Both the position numbers and the translations under genes were made by a program. A stretch of 64,000 nt of DNA from Ectobacillus sp. JY-23 (GTDB taxonomy: Bacteria; Bacillota; Bacilli; Bacillales; Bacillaceae_G): positions 1,488,001 through 1,552,000 of the forward strand of contig NZ_CP095462.1 of assembly GCF_023022965.1 (NCBI RefSeq), in the 5' to 3' direction. This document shows, piece after piece, positions 45,475 through 57,111 of this stretch (positions are counted from its first letter, which is position 1; each line of letters begins with the position of its first letter). The notes below the pieces were generated by a model that searched no databases, had not been told where the DNA came from, and was given only the letters and a program-made list of their open reading frames with translations.

Positions 45475-46594
45475 ATATAAATGTAAACGGATCTGTATGA
45501 ATAAGCGAAGCATAAATCTCAACATCATAGCGCTTTTCTACGGCTCGTTTCTCCAATTTTGCTTGCACGCCAGTTTTCATAACCTTTTCCACATTATGTC
45601 CCGGATCTACAATGTTAAGCCCCATAAGCATTGCATCATGCGCGACATGATAATACATATCTCCTGTTACATACACATCCGCCCCACTTCGCTTGGCATG
45701 TGAAATGTATTTATTTCCATCTCCACCTAACACAGCTACTTTTTTCACTGTATCTTGTAAGTTTCCAACAGTACGTACCCCATTGACATCTAAGCACTTT
45801 TTAACGTGCTGGGAGAATTGCTCTAAAGTCATCTCCTGAGGTAGCTTACCTATTTTACCTAACCCTAAGGTTTTCCCATGGTTCTCAATGCGATAAATAT
45901 CATAAGCAACCTCTTCATACGGATGAGACTCTAGCATAGCGCGTACAATTTTACGCTGCATATTCGCTGGAAATATCGTTTCGATGCGGACCTCTTCTAC
46001 CTTCTCTAACATTCCTTGCTTTCCGATATACGGGTTGGTTTCCTCTCCAGGCATAAATGTCCCCATACCGTTACTAGAGAACGTACAATGGCTATAGCCG
46101 CCAATATGACCTGCTCCCGCTTTGCCTAATGCTTCTCGCACACTTTCAGCATGTGATGAAGGAACAAATACAACTAGCTTTTTAAGAACCTCTTCATATG
46201 TAGGCACTAATACTTTTGTCTCCACTAAACCTAACGCTTCAGCAAGGAGGTCATTGACACCCCCTGCCCCTACGTCAACATTTGTATGTGCTGCGTATAC
46301 GGCAATATCATATTTAATACACGTTTCAATAATTTTTCCGTATACATCGTTCGTTGTAATATGTGTAAGGGGGCGAAAAATGAGTGGGTGGTGTGCAATA
46401 ATAAGCTCGCATTTTTTCGAGTGGGCTTCTTGCACAACCTCTTCGGTTACATCTAAAGCCACCAAAACTCGATGAATCGGCTTGTTTAATGTACCGATTT
46501 GAAGACCAATCTTATCTCCCTCTACTGCTAAGTATTTCGGGTACAACTCTTCAAATAGTTCAATGATTTCATAGCCGTTCGGAATTTTCCCCAT
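45473..46594 (-). CDS. yqfO: Nif3-like dinuclear metal protein YqfO
   Basis: A 373-residue Nif3/DUF34 protein. IAHHPLIFRPL and YAAHTNVDVGAGG are metal-binding blocks; GDMYYHVAHDA and VDPGHNVEKV near the end complete the site. An inserted CutA-like domain spans about 130-230 (LVVFVPSSHAESVREALG), as in B. subtilis YqfO. The function is debated (GTP cyclohydrolase I type 2-like). The start overlaps the trmK stop by one base (TAATG), so the two are coupled. Confidence 0.9.
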   Translation of the reverse strand: MGKIPNGYEIIELFEELYPKYLAVEGDKIGLQIGTLNKPIHRVLVALDVTEEVVQEAHSKKCELIIAHHPLIFRPLTHITTNDVYGKIIETCIKYDIAVYAAHTNVDVGAGGVNDLLAEALGLVETKVLVPTYEEVLKKLVVFVPSSHAESVREALGKAGAGHIGGYSHCTFSSNGMGTFMPGEETNPYIGKQGMLEKVEEVRIETIFPANMQRKIVRAMLESHPYEEVAYDIYRIENHGKTLGLGKIGKLPQEMTLEQFSQHVKKCLDVNGVRTVGNLQDTVKKVAVLGGDGNKYISHAKRSGADVYVTGDMYYHVAHDAMLMGLNIVDPGHNVEKVMKTGVQAKLEKRAVEKRYDVEIYASLIHTDPFTFI

Positions 46595-47298
46595 TATAAC
46601 ACCTCTTCAATCAATGCAATCTTTTGTAGCACTTCTTGCTTTTTCTTTTGATTTTCTTCTGTATCTGCCGCCTGTTCTAATTGATGAAAAATACGAGATA
46701 AATTTTGGTTTTCGTGCATCCATTTTTCAACAAATACATCGCTTTTTTCTTGTAACAAAAACGGCCCGAGCAACATACCATGCTCCCGAAAAGTAGTGTA
46801 CGGTGCATTTCCATCTCCACGCTCGGCTACAAGAATTTCATAAATCTTGCCGTCTTCCTTCAAAATAATTTCTTTTATAAGCTCCCAATCTTGTTCAACC
46901 AGCCATTTGCGAATATTATGAGCTCCAATATTCGGTTGCAGAATAAGGCGTTTTACGCCTGCAAGTTTTTCCTTGCCATTATCTAATATATCGCGAATTA
47001 ACGCGCCACCCATACCGGCAATTGTTATAACATCCACTTCACCAGGTTCAATAACCGCCAAGCCATTTCCTTTTCGCACAGATATTATATCGGTTAGTCC
47101 ACATTCACGAACCTTTGCTAAAGCGGATTGATACGGTCCCTCAACAACTTCACCTGCTACTGCACCTTTTACAATCTTGTTCAAAACCGCATAACATGGC
47201 AAATATGCATGATCTGAACCAATATCAGCCATCGTTGAGCCTGTCAGCAATTCAGCAGCTACAGCTTCTAGTCGTTTTGAAAGTTTTACCTCATTCAT
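46594..47298 (-). CDS. trmK: tRNA (adenine(22)-N1)-methyltransferase TrmK
   Basis: A 234-residue class I methyltransferase. MADIGSDHAYLPCYAV is the SAM loop, ITIAGMGGALIRDIL and LQPNIGAHNIRKWL are family motifs. The C-terminal coiled coil (about 190-234) is lysine and glutamine rich. TrmK methylates A22 of certain tRNAs. In B. subtilis trmK-yqfO are also paired. AAGGGTTTG lies upstream of the ATG. Confidence 0.93.
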   Translation of the reverse strand: MNEVKLSKRLEAVAAELLTGSTMADIGSDHAYLPCYAVLNKIVKGAVAGEVVEGPYQSALAKVRECGLTDIISVRKGNGLAVIEPGEVDVITIAGMGGALIRDILDNGKEKLAGVKRLILQPNIGAHNIRKWLVEQDWELIKEIILKEDGKIYEILVAERGDGNAPYTTFREHGMLLGPFLLQEKSDVFVEKWMHENQNLSRIFHQLEQAADTEENQKKKQEVLQKIALIEEVL

Positions 47299-47406
47299 TC
47301 GTTTTTCACAAACCCTTCTTTTTCAATATGATTTTATCATAAGAATTTCAGCAATGAGATGCAAGTCCCACAAATCATACACACTAACAGCTACTTAATA
47401 AAAAAT

Positions 47407-47619
47407 GGCTCTTTTCTAAAAGATTGTTGTTTTTAAATAGGTTTCTTTGTTTCAGGTTGGTTGGAGCGGAAGCTGCGAGACTCCTGCGGGAACAGCGGGT
47501 CAGGTGAGACCCCACAGGCTGTAAGCCACCGCACGCCTCGCGGAAAGCGAGCAACCTGGAGCGGAAAGCAACCACTCGCGACTATTTGTTACATAGCAAC
47601 AAAGCTTGCGAAAACAGCC
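47407..47619 (+). mobile_element. MITE-like repeat, copy D (complete, second subtype)
   Basis: 213 bp. The ends are GGCTCTTTTCTAAAAGATTGTTG and the reverse complement of GGCTGTTTTCGCAAGCTTTGTTG (17 of 23 agree). It is flanked by a perfect 8-bp duplication TAAAAAAT (47399-47406, 47620-47627). The core GACTCCTGCGGG, CGCGGAAAGCGAGC and GGAGCGGAAA matches copies B and C in reverse orientation, but the tips differ, so it is a subtype. The duplicated site is exactly the U-tract of the cccA terminator. Confidence 0.92.
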
Positions 47620-47653
47620 TAAAAAATAAAGCCCTCCGCATTTGCGAAGGGCT
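47620..47653 (-). terminator. Terminator of cccA
   Basis: Minus strand: AAAGCCCTTCGC / GCGGAGGGCTTT (12 bp, one G-U), loop AAAT, tail ATTTTTTA. The tail is the target site of MITE copy D. Confidence 0.92.
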
Positions 47654-47659
47654 TTTACA

Positions 47660-48019
47660 TTATTTCTTTTTAGCCAAGTAATCAGCAACTTTTGCAGCTT
47701 GGTCTGCTGGCAATAAACCAGGCGGCATATTCCCTTTACCGTTTAGAATGACATTTTGGATATCATCTTTAGACAGTTTGCTACCGATTTTAGAAATGTT
47801 CGGGCCAACACCGCCCTGTAACTGTTCACCATGACAACTTGTACAGCTTTGTTTTACAATATCCTCAGGTTTGGAAGCAGCTTGCGTTGCTTTTCCACCA
47901 TTTTTTTGCGCCGCAGCAAGCTCATCCGCTTTGTGCAATCCTTGAAAAGAAAGTAAAAACATGCTGAGTATGCCTAGTACGGCAATAAGTGCGAACGGAA
48001 TTAATGGGTTGCGTTTCAT
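47660..48019 (-). CDS. cccA: Cytochrome c-550
   Basis: 119 residues. An N-terminal membrane anchor (about 6-28, LIPFALIAVLGILSMFLL) is followed by an Ala/Lys-rich linker and a heme c domain. CTSCH is the heme attachment site and NMPPGLLP carries the distal methionine ligand. It sits outside the membrane and carries electrons in the respiratory chain. Position between trmK and sigA matches B. subtilis. GGGGGAGAAA precedes the ATG. Confidence 0.95.
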   Translation of the reverse strand: MKRNPLIPFALIAVLGILSMFLLSFQGLHKADELAAAQKNGGKATQAASKPEDIVKQSCTSCHGEQLQGGVGPNISKIGSKLSKDDIQNVILNGKGNMPPGLLPADQAAKVADYLAKKK

Positions 48020-48261
48020 TGATTTTCTCCCCCTCTATGTACCCCCATGTTATATAGACATTACTATTGTACTTGAAAACGCTGTATCGGAAAAGTACAA
48101 ACTGTATGTTAGTGAAAAAATATTCTAGAAATTTTGTAAATTATCCATAATCATAAGAACCATACGCATTTTTTGCTAAATCTCACGTCTAAACGAGGGA
48201 ATATGGCATATTTTATAAAGAAAGTTGTAACAGAACAAAGAAAGGACTCGAAAATTATAGA

Positions 48262-48332
48262 AAGGAGCATTTGCAAATCAATAGACAATTCTGTAAAATG
48301 AATTACAAGAATTGTAATTCGCAAATCCCTTT
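48262..48332 (+). other. Nested inverted repeats between cccA and sigA
   Basis: AATTACAA-GAA-TTGTAATT (48301-48319) is a perfect 8-bp inverted repeat. It lies inside a wider pairing of AAAGG...ATTTGC (about 48262-48275) with GCAAAT...CCTTT (about 48320-48332). A 23-codon frame from a TTG could be read here but is weak. Nothing else is seen in 48020-48365. Confidence 0.3.
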
Positions 48333-48365
48333 CTTTGCATAACTGTAAAATAATCCTTACAAAAC

Positions 48366-48399
48366 AAAAGAGTTTACTTCACAAATATGAAGTAAACTC
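48366..48399 (-). terminator. Terminator of sigA
   Basis: GAGTTTACTTCA / TGAAGTAAACTC with a CAAATA loop, then CTTTTG on the minus strand. Confidence 0.85.
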
Positions 48400-48411
48400 A
48401 AAGTATCAAGC

Positions 48412-49527
48412 TTATTCAAGAAAATCTTTTAAACGTTTGCTACGGCTTGGATGTCTTAATTTACGAAGCGCCTTTGCTTCAATTTGACGAATACGCTCAC
48501 GCGTTACACCGAACACTTTACCTACCTCTTCAAGTGTACGAGTTCGGCCGTCATCCAATCCAAATCGTAGGCGCAGCACATTTTCTTCACGATCTGTTAA
48601 TGTATCCAGTACGTCTTCGAGCTGCTCTTTCAAAAGTTCGTATGCTGCATGCTCGGCAGGAGAAGTAGCCTCTTGGTCTTCAATAAAATCACCAAGATGC
48701 GAATCATCTTCTTCACCAATTGGCGTTTCTAACGAAACAGGCTCTTGTGCAATTTTTAAAATTTCACGAACCTTTTCCGGAGCAAGATCCATTTCTTCAC
48801 CAATTTCTTCGGGTGAAGGCTCTCGCCCAAGATCTTGCAGAAGCTGACGTTGAACACGAATTAATTTATTAATGGTTTCAACCATATGAACTGGGATACG
48901 AATCGTTCTCGCTTGGTCAGCAATCGCGCGTGTAATTGCTTGACGAATCCACCAAGTTGCATACGTACTGAATTTAAAGCCTTTGCGATAATCGAATTTT
49001 TCTACTGCTTTAATTAAACCCATGTTCCCTTCTTGAATCAAATCAAGGAACAACATACCGCGCCCTACATAACGTTTCGCAATACTTACTACCAGTCGTA
49101 AATTCGCTTCAGCAAGACGACGTTTCGCTTCTTCATCACCTTGTTCAATTCGTTCTGCTAGGTTAATTTCTTCTTCTGCTGATAGCAAATCAACTCGACC
49201 AATTTCTTTTAAATACATACGTACAGGGTCATTGATCTTTACACCTGGTGGCACACTTAAGTCATTTAAATCAAACTCTTCTTCTTTTAATTGATGAACA
49301 TTTGGATCTTCATCGGAATCACCAATTAACTCAATACCTTGTTCACCAAGATACTCATAATATTCATCCATTTGTTCGGACTCCATATCGAATCCGCTCA
49401 TGCGTTCTGCAATTTCTTCGTATGTAAGAACGCCTCGTTTTTTACCAATTTCCGTCAATTGCTCTTTTACTTGTTCAACAGTTACATCTGTTTCAATTTC
49501 TTTAGAACGTGCTGATTTGTCAGCCAT
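48412..49527 (-). CDS. sigA: Primary sigma factor SigA (RpoD)
   Basis: A 371-residue sigma-70. Region 1.2 ([17 protein letters not shown]), 2.1-2.4 ([35 protein letters not shown]), 3 ([14 protein letters not shown]), 4.2 helix-turn-helix ([28 protein letters not shown], split in use) are complete. Region 1.1 is short, as in Firmicutes. It directs RNA polymerase to housekeeping promoters such as those listed here. The start at 49527 follows AAGGAGGGG. It is downstream of dnaG in the classical order. Confidence 0.98.
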   Translation of the reverse strand: MADKSARSKEIETDVTVEQVKEQLTEIGKKRGVLTYEEIAERMSGFDMESEQMDEYYEYLGEQGIELIGDSDEDPNVHQLKEEEFDLNDLSVPPGVKINDPVRMYLKEIGRVDLLSAEEEINLAERIEQGDEEAKRRLAEANLRLVVSIAKRYVGRGMLFLDLIQEGNMGLIKAVEKFDYRKGFKFSTYATWWIRQAITRAIADQARTIRIPVHMVETINKLIRVQRQLLQDLGREPSPEEIGEEMDLAPEKVREILKIAQEPVSLETPIGEEDDSHLGDFIEDQEATSPAEHAAYELLKEQLEDVLDTLTDREENVLRLRFGLDDGRTRTLEEVGKVFGVTRERIRQIEAKALRKLRHPSRSKRLKDFLE

Positions 49528-49567
49528 CTGTTCCCCTCCTTGCACGAGATACAAACTATTTTGCTTA

Positions 49568-51343
49568 TTATCTTCTTGCTTTTCGCTTATTGATGATATT
49601 TTCTAAAGCAAACTGAGCTGCTGCTTTCGGATCAATTTTTTCAATCTTACGCAATTCAAATGCATAGCTCATTTCTTCTATCTTTTGTTTATGATTTTGT
49701 AGCGATTCAAGGTCGCCTTCAAATAGTTCTTGCGAATAGTTTGGGTTAATCAGTTGATCGGTTGAAATATCTGTAGCAATTTTTTTGAGCGCTTCGTTAG
49801 AAAGCCAGTCTAAAAACTTGCTGACACTTGCTTCATATCCCTTTTCATAATATGCATATAGTTCATATAAAATCCCTTTATGTTCTTCAGTATGAAAATC
49901 TTGGATATAAGGCTGCAGACGCTGTGCAACTTCCTCACTGTGTAAAGCATGATAAACAAGTTCTCTTTCTGCTCGTTCATATCCTGTAAAACGAGGCTTA
50001 GTGAGCGGACGTCTTACAGGCACAACAGAATCAGTTTGCATACGTCCCTTTTGAAGCTTACGCAATTCATTGCGTAAATCTTCCATTTCGTAAGGAAATT
50101 CCTTTGCTAATGCTTGTAAATACGGCTGGGCCTGTACAAACGTTGTCAGCTTTGCGAGTTCTTGTACGACAGCCTGTACATATTTTCCTTGCTCCTGTGG
50201 ATGTTGTAAATTTTTGCCAAAACGAAGATAATGAAGTTTGAAATCAATAAATGTAAGACTTTCTTCCACAAGCTTTCGAAAAGAACTCGCACCATGTGTG
50301 CGAATATATTCATCCGGGTCCATTCGGTCCGGGATGATAACAGCTTTGACATTACAGCCAGCTTCTAAAAGAATTGTCCCTGCTTTTGCAGTCGCTTCTT
50401 GTCCCGCTTTATCACCGTCATAACAAATAACCACGGTTTGTGCATGGCGTGTTAGTAATAAAGCTTGCTCTTTGGTAATCGCTGTGCCCATTGTTGCAAC
50501 AGATTCCTCAAACCCGATACTAGCAGCGGCTATTACATCTGCATAGCCTTCAAATAATAAGGCACGTTGCTGTTTGCGCATACTTGTTCGTGCTTGATGA
50601 AAATGGTATAACACATTGCTCTTATGAAAAATCGGGGTCTCAGGGCTGTTCAAATATTTTGGTGCATCATCTCCTAGCGTTCTACCGCTAAATGCAATCG
50701 TTTTTCCTTGGGCATTATGGATAGGAAACATAATCCGATGGCGAAAACGATCTCGATACCCTTCTCCTTGCTCGTTTTCAATAACCAAACCCGCCTTTTC
50801 CATATTCACAAGAGAAAAACCTCGCTTTTGCAACACTTTTGCACCGTGATCCCAAGCAGGACCTGCATAGCCGAGTTCAAACTTGGAAATAAGCTCCCTG
50901 GATATCCCTCGCTTCAGCAAATACTCGAGAGCTGCTTGACCTTCCTGCGAATTCAGTAACAAATGATGATAGTACTTTTTAAGAAGTTCATGAGCCTCCA
51001 CCATTCGCCCTTCAGCATTGTCTGCAACTTGTGGTTCTCCCACGTACTCTACAACATTTACTCCGACTTTTTCACCGACTTTTTGCACAGCTTCCGAAAA
51101 GGAAATACCCTCTATTTTCATAAGAAAAGATAATGCATTTCCACCTTCCCCACAACCGAAGCAATGAAAAATTTGCTTATCCGACGAAACGGAAAAGGAC
51201 GGGGTGCTCTCGCCATGAAAAGGACATAAACCGAAATAATTGCGGCCTTGTTTTTTCAGTTGCACATATTCGCTGATTACATCGACAATATCAACGGACT
51301 GACGGACGCGCTCTACAACTTCATCAGGGATTTTCTCTCCCAT
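49568..51343 (-). CDS. dnaG: DNA primase
   Basis: 591 residues. An N-terminal CHC2 zinc finger (C40, H43, C61, C64), then the TOPRIM domain ([23 protein letters not shown]) and a C-terminal helicase-binding domain. It synthesises RNA primers at the replication fork. The start follows GGAGTTATG-type sequence; spacing of 40 bp to sigA suggests co-transcription. The length fits the Bacillus enzyme. Confidence 0.97.
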   Translation of the reverse strand: MGEKIPDEVVERVRQSVDIVDVISEYVQLKKQGRNYFGLCPFHGESTPSFSVSSDKQIFHCFGCGEGGNALSFLMKIEGISFSEAVQKVGEKVGVNVVEYVGEPQVADNAEGRMVEAHELLKKYYHHLLLNSQEGQAALEYLLKRGISRELISKFELGYAGPAWDHGAKVLQKRGFSLVNMEKAGLVIENEQGEGYRDRFRHRIMFPIHNAQGKTIAFSGRTLGDDAPKYLNSPETPIFHKSNVLYHFHQARTSMRKQQRALLFEGYADVIAAASIGFEESVATMGTAITKEQALLLTRHAQTVVICYDGDKAGQEATAKAGTILLEAGCNVKAVIIPDRMDPDEYIRTHGASSFRKLVEESLTFIDFKLHYLRFGKNLQHPQEQGKYVQAVVQELAKLTTFVQAQPYLQALAKEFPYEMEDLRNELRKLQKGRMQTDSVVPVRRPLTKPRFTGYERAERELVYHALHSEEVAQRLQPYIQDFHTEEHKGILYELYAYYEKGYEASVSKFLDWLSNEALKKIATDISTDQLINPNYSQELFEGDLESLQNHKQKIEEMSYAFELRKIEKIDPKAAAQFALENIINKRKARR

Positions 51344-51376
51344 AACTCCACTCCGTAACTTTATATTCGGTATAAA

Positions 51377-51835
51377 TCAGTGAATTCCTTCATGATTCGA
51401 CAATATTTTTTGTAGCATATTTGAAAATCTCTCTCGATCTTCTTTGATGAATGCTTTAGGTCCTTTTGTAAATGTTCCTTGTCGGCGTAATTTTGCAGAT
51501 ACATATCGTGAATGCAATATGTAGTCAATTTGCTCGTCCTGAATTAGTATCCCTCTGGGGGAAATAACGATAACCTTCTTTTTTACTAGAAGAGCAGCCA
51601 AACCCATATCTTGGGTCACTACAATATCCCCTGCTTCAGCACGTTGAAAAATTGCAAAGTCAACCTCATCCTGTAAAGAGTCTACATAAATCCATGTACC
51701 GCTCCCAAAATTTGTTTGATGAGCATGAGAAGCAATAAAATAAACTTCTATTTCGTATGGCTTACAAGCATAAACTATTTCTTGCTTTACAGGACAAGCA
51801 TCAGCATCTACGAAAACCCGTTTCGATTTCGGCAT
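51377..51835 (-). CDS. yqxD: YaiI/YqxD family (DUF188) protein
   Basis: 152 residues. RVFVDADACPVKQEI and VTQDMGLAALLVKKKVIVISPRG are family blocks. The fold resembles PIN-like nucleases, with aspartates VDADACP and QDMG; activity is not established. It lies just upstream of dnaG, as in B. subtilis. There is no strong ribosome binding site; the ATG at 51835 is the only good start. Confidence 0.9.
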   Translation of the reverse strand: MPKSKRVFVDADACPVKQEIVYACKPYEIEVYFIASHAHQTNFGSGTWIYVDSLQDEVDFAIFQRAEAGDIVVTQDMGLAALLVKKKVIVISPRGILIQDEQIDYILHSRYVSAKLRRQGTFTKGPKAFIKEDRERFSNMLQKILSNHEGIH

Positions 51836-52359
51836 ATTTCTCTATTCTACATCCCTTCAGCGAATCCTTCCATAATGCATGCTTAATTGTTTGGATTTTT
51901 GTCGATTTTACGTAGAAGAATGGTATCACGAATCTATCCCTAGTTTATTCTGAAAAATCAAAGTCTAAACGTAAAAAACACATGCTTTTATCACAATTTT
52001 TTATTATAATATATTTTTCTTTTATTGGCTACACAAAAAGCTGTTCTTTGTAGAAAATTATTAGCGCATTATTTCATCCTACTTGCAGGTATATTTATTT
52101 TGCTATATAAGCTCTATAAACTATTCTACAATAAAAAACACCCACACATTTTGCGCAGATGTTTTCTCGCATAACACTTAGTAGCTACCTAAGCTCATGT
52201 ACTTTGCTAACATATACATAATCAGGCTTTAACACAGCCAATAGCAAAAAGAGAAATTGCACAAATCCCCTAAGTGTCAATCATTATTCCTCTCAGAAAC
52301 CGACCGTACCCACATATGGACCGCTCTTCTTGCCTACGAAATACAGGGTTAGTTTCTGA
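51836..52359. other. 524-bp gene-free stretch with a repeat remnant
   Basis: Very AT-rich, with no convincing frame on either strand. The segment TGCTAACATATACATAATCAGG followed by CTTTAACACAGCC (52206-52239) matches the right end of MITE copy C, so a truncated copy (E) lies here. No target duplication or left end can be fixed. CAGAAAC (about 52295) and GTTTCTG (about 52353) could pair as a weak hairpin. Confidence 0.5.
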
Positions 52360-53169
52360 TTAAAATCGCCGCTGTGTTTGTATCGTATTTAAAATAAGAT
52401 TCGCTGTTTCTTCAATTGCTTTGTTGGAAACATCAATAACCTGACATCCAATTTTACTTACAACGTTTTCAAAATGCTTTAACTCAGATTGAATGCGACT
52501 CATATTAGCATAGCTGGCACCATCACTGAGCCCAAGCGATTTTAATCGCTCTTTTCGAATGTTATTGAGCTTATCAGGATCAATCTTTAGACCAAAGCAC
52601 TTTTCTTTTGGCACGCGATACAGTTCTTCTGGAGGATCTATTTCCGGTACAAGCGGTACATTCGCCACTTTTAATCGCTTATGGGCCAAGTATTGCGAAA
52701 GTGGTGTTTTAGATGTTCGCGATACGCCAATCAACACAATATCTGCTTTTAATATCCCTCGCGGATCCCTACCATCGTCATATTTTACCGCAAATTCAAT
52801 AGCTTCAATTTTTTTAAAGTAATCTTCATCAAGCTTTCGAACCAAACCAGGTTCAAATCTTGGAATTGCTCCTGTTGTAGCCTGAATACGATCAATGAGC
52901 GGACCAATAATATCGTATACTTGTACGCCCTCAGCTTTTGCTTCATCAATTAAATAATTTCGCATTTCAGGTTTTACTAACGTAAAACAAATAATGGCGC
53001 CATTGCTTTTGGCGATTGAAACAACTTCCTTAAGTGTCCCCATATCTTCTACATATGGTACGCGTCTAATATCCGGTGTAAATAGAAATTGTCCCATGGC
53101 AGCACGAACGACTAAATCAGCTGTTTCCCCGACTGAGTCAGACACCACATATACAATTTGATTGCTCAT
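52360..53169 (-). CDS. yqfL: Putative pyruvate,phosphate dikinase regulatory protein YqfL
   Basis: 269 residues, DUF299/PSRP family. [17 protein letters not shown] carries the P-loop-like kinase motif. The N-terminus [16 protein letters not shown] and the C-terminus are typical. Such proteins phosphorylate and dephosphorylate PPDK (or PEP synthase) with ADP as phosphate donor. It lies 20 bp downstream of ccpN, as in B. subtilis, where both affect gluconeogenesis. Confidence 0.92.
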   Translation of the reverse strand: MSNQIVYVVSDSVGETADLVVRAAMGQFLFTPDIRRVPYVEDMGTLKEVVSIAKSNGAIICFTLVKPEMRNYLIDEAKAEGVQVYDIIGPLIDRIQATTGAIPRFEPGLVRKLDEDYFKKIEAIEFAVKYDDGRDPRGILKADIVLIGVSRTSKTPLSQYLAHKRLKVANVPLVPEIDPPEELYRVPKEKCFGLKIDPDKLNNIRKERLKSLGLSDGASYANMSRIQSELKHFENVVSKIGCQVIDVSNKAIEETANLILNTIQTQRRF

Positions 53170-53189
53170 GTTCTAACCTCACTTTGTGA

Positions 53190-53819
53190 TTACAACGTTT
53201 CATTGTTGACTAAATCTACGAATGCACGTGTAATGTTCGTTTTTGTAATGCGTCCGATTACCTCTGCCCCGCGTTCAGTATCACGCACAATCGGCATAGC
53301 ATCGATTTGCTTGGCTATTAGCTTTTTAGCAACCTCATATAAACTATCTTCACGTCTACACATTGTAATATTAGGCATTCTTGTCATAATAATATTGACC
53401 GGTACAGCGGTTAGTTCTTGTTTTCCAAGGCTTGCTCGAAGCAAGTCTTTACGGGAAACTACTCCTACCAATACTGTATTATGATCTACTACAAACAATG
53501 TTCCTACATCTTCAAGAAACATCGTACAAATCGCATCATATACCGATACATTTTTATCAACAACTACAGGTCTGGATTGATAGGATTGTACGGTTAATTT
53601 CTTGACAGCTTCTGATAACAATTGTCCTCCTGTTTTTCCTGTATAAAAATAACCGACGCGCGGGCGTGCCTCCAGGTAGCCCGCCATCGTTAAAATCGCG
53701 AGATCCGGTCGCAATGTTGCTCTTGTTAAATGTAATTGTTCAGCAATTGCTTCGCCCGTAATGGGTCCGAAGTCTTTGACAATCTGAATGATTTGTTCCT
53801 GTCTCTTATTCAACTCCAT
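53190..53819 (-). CDS. ccpN: CcpN, CBS-domain transcriptional repressor
   Basis: 209 residues. Winged HTH at 1-60 (ELNKRQEQIIQIVKDFG, LTRATLRPDLAILTMAGYL), then two CBS domains (about 85-140 and 145-205). CcpN represses gapB and pckA on glucose in B. subtilis. It is paired with yqfL. In B. subtilis glyQ-glyS lie between this gene and recO; they are absent here. Confidence 0.93.
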   Translation of the reverse strand: MELNKRQEQIIQIVKDFGPITGEAIAEQLHLTRATLRPDLAILTMAGYLEARPRVGYFYTGKTGGQLLSEAVKKLTVQSYQSRPVVVDKNVSVYDAICTMFLEDVGTLFVVDHNTVLVGVVSRKDLLRASLGKQELTAVPVNIIMTRMPNITMCRREDSLYEVAKKLIAKQIDAMPIVRDTERGAEVIGRITKTNITRAFVDLVNNETL

Positions 53820-53893
53820 ACACTCACCACCTTTATCCTTTCATGAAAAAACGTTATACTGTCTTTTCAATATTATATACTAAATGGAAGATT

Positions 53894-53934
53894 CAAAAAA
53901 GACCGTCATATCGGGAAAGTCCCGTGACGGTCTT
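53894..53934 (-). terminator. Terminator of recO
   Basis: AAGACCGTCA / TGACGGTCTT with an inner GGGA/TCCC pairing, then TTTTTT on the minus strand. Confidence 0.88.
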
Positions 53935-54679
53935 ACGGTGTTAGTTTATCTAACTGATTTAAAAAACGTCGTGACTTCAAATAAATACCGCAATGCTCAT
54001 CATAATACGCGTTTAATGCTATACGCATTTGCTTTTTCGTTTCTGGTTTAACAGATATGTTACCTAGCCTTGTTAAATCAAAATGATGAAATAATCGTAA
54101 TAATTTTGCAGCCGCTTCATTCAATGGAATACGATATGGATCTTGTTCAGCATGCGAAGCACACAGAAAGCCGCCTTCACGTACAGAAAAGGCGACAAAT
54201 GTGTCTGACCGACGACAAATCGCACACTCGTCAAAAGACGGATGAAGACCCAGAACAGGTAACATCTTTGTCTGATACATCAGCGATAAGATTTCCGCAT
54301 CCGCTCCTTCGTTCATGTGATGAAGCGTTTGATACAGCATTTCAAACAAATATGGATTGTTCCTTTTTTCCTCAGTTGCCTTGTCAGTCAATTCTACTAT
54401 AAACGAAGCATATGCAGTCAAAAATATATCTTCACGTATATCACGAAAAGAAGAAATAATTTCACCTTGCTGTAGTGTTCCTAAACCCGAACCGACTTGC
54501 AGGAGAAAATAGCCATATGTGAACGGCTGTGAAACGGCCGCTAAACGACTTTTCGGTTTTTTAGCGCCTCTTGCCATTGCACTTACTTTTCCAAGCTCTC
54601 TAGAAAAGATAGTGACAATTTTGTTCGTTTCTCCATAATCGGTTGTCCGAATCACAATTCCCTCAATTTTTTGAAACAC
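53933..54679 (-). CDS. recO: DNA repair protein RecO
   Basis: 248 residues. The N-terminal OB fold ([21 protein letters not shown], split) and the C-terminal zinc finger ([15 protein letters not shown]) are clear. It loads RecA on SSB-coated DNA. It lies downstream of yqzL and era in the operon order. The ATG at 54679 follows GGGGGAACG. Confidence 0.95.
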   Translation of the reverse strand: MFQKIEGIVIRTTDYGETNKIVTIFSRELGKVSAMARGAKKPKSRLAAVSQPFTYGYFLLQVGSGLGTLQQGEIISSFRDIREDIFLTAYASFIVELTDKATEEKRNNPYLFEMLYQTLHHMNEGADAEILSLMYQTKMLPVLGLHPSFDECAICRRSDTFVAFSVREGGFLCASHAEQDPYRIPLNEAAAKLLRLFHHFDLTRLGNISVKPETKKQMRIALNAYYDEHCGIYLKSRRFLNQLDKLTP

Positions 54680-54710
54680 GTTCGTTCCCCCTGGGATTGA
54701 ACAAATAAGA

Positions 54711-54854
54711 TCAAGAAATTGGCGAATCGCTTTCTGCTAGCTCATCCATTTGTTGGTCTGGTATGTCTTGCCCTTCTCTCTCTAATTCCTTTAAGAGAAG
54801 ATATGTTTCGATATTGCCCGTCTTTGAAAACACACTCCAGGTAAACTTCAACAT
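54711..54854 (-). CDS. yqzL: YqzL-like small protein
   Basis: 47 residues: [21 protein letters not shown], then KELEREGQ. It matches the YqzL family, which always lies between era and recO in Bacillus. The function is unknown. GAAGGTGGG precedes the ATG. Confidence 0.85.
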   Translation of the reverse strand: MLKFTWSVFSKTGNIETYLLLKELEREGQDIPDQQMDELAESDSPIS

Positions 54855-54952
54855 AAGAACCCACCTTCCTCAGTAAGACCAGCATATACTCCAATTCCTT
54901 ATTATTAAAATGACCTTATTTGTTCATTTTCATGTGAGAAAAATTTTGTTAA

Positions 54953-56625
<1,673 letters not shown>

Positions 56626-56629
<4 letters not shown>

Positions 56630-57093
56630 CGATTTAGTCCGTAAGTGTGTAAAATTTCCTTTTGCTTATCAAACATCACTTTTTCTTCCGCTTCCGTCAT
56701 ATGATCGTAACCGAGAAGATGTAATAAACCATGAACTGTTAAGAATCCAAGCTCTCTTTCAAACGAGTGACCGTAATCTTCCGCTTGCTCTTTTGTACGA
56801 GGAACAGAAATAATAATATCGCCTAGCATTCGGATTTCTTCTCCGCCCAAAATTTCTAATTCTCCTTCACCCATCTCCTCCATTGCAAACGAAATCACAT
56901 CCGTGGGTTGATTTTTGCCACGATATTTATGATTTAACTCCTGTATACGTTCATTTGTCACAAACGTGACGGACATCTCTGCATCTCCAACCTTTTCACT
57001 CTTTGCTGCAAACGCAATGAGCTCTTGTAACATACTAATATGCTTCTCCTCTATTTCATTTGTTTCATCAAAAAAATCAACAACAATACTCAT
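56626..57093 (-). CDS. ybeY: Endoribonuclease YbeY
   Basis: 155 residues. The zinc motif is HGLLHLLGYDH (H-x3-H-x5-H). YRGKNQPTDVISFAMEE is a family block. YbeY takes part in 16S rRNA 3' end processing and ribosome quality control. It is in the operon with pgpH upstream (18 bp) and dgkA downstream. Confidence 0.95.
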
Positions 57094-57111
57094 CTTGTAC
57101 CTCCACTATCA

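Noticed and set aside
52019-52244. A full MITE from GGCT at 52027 to AGCC at 52239
   Set aside because: The left end does not match the family, and the flanks share no 8-bp duplication; only the right end is supported.
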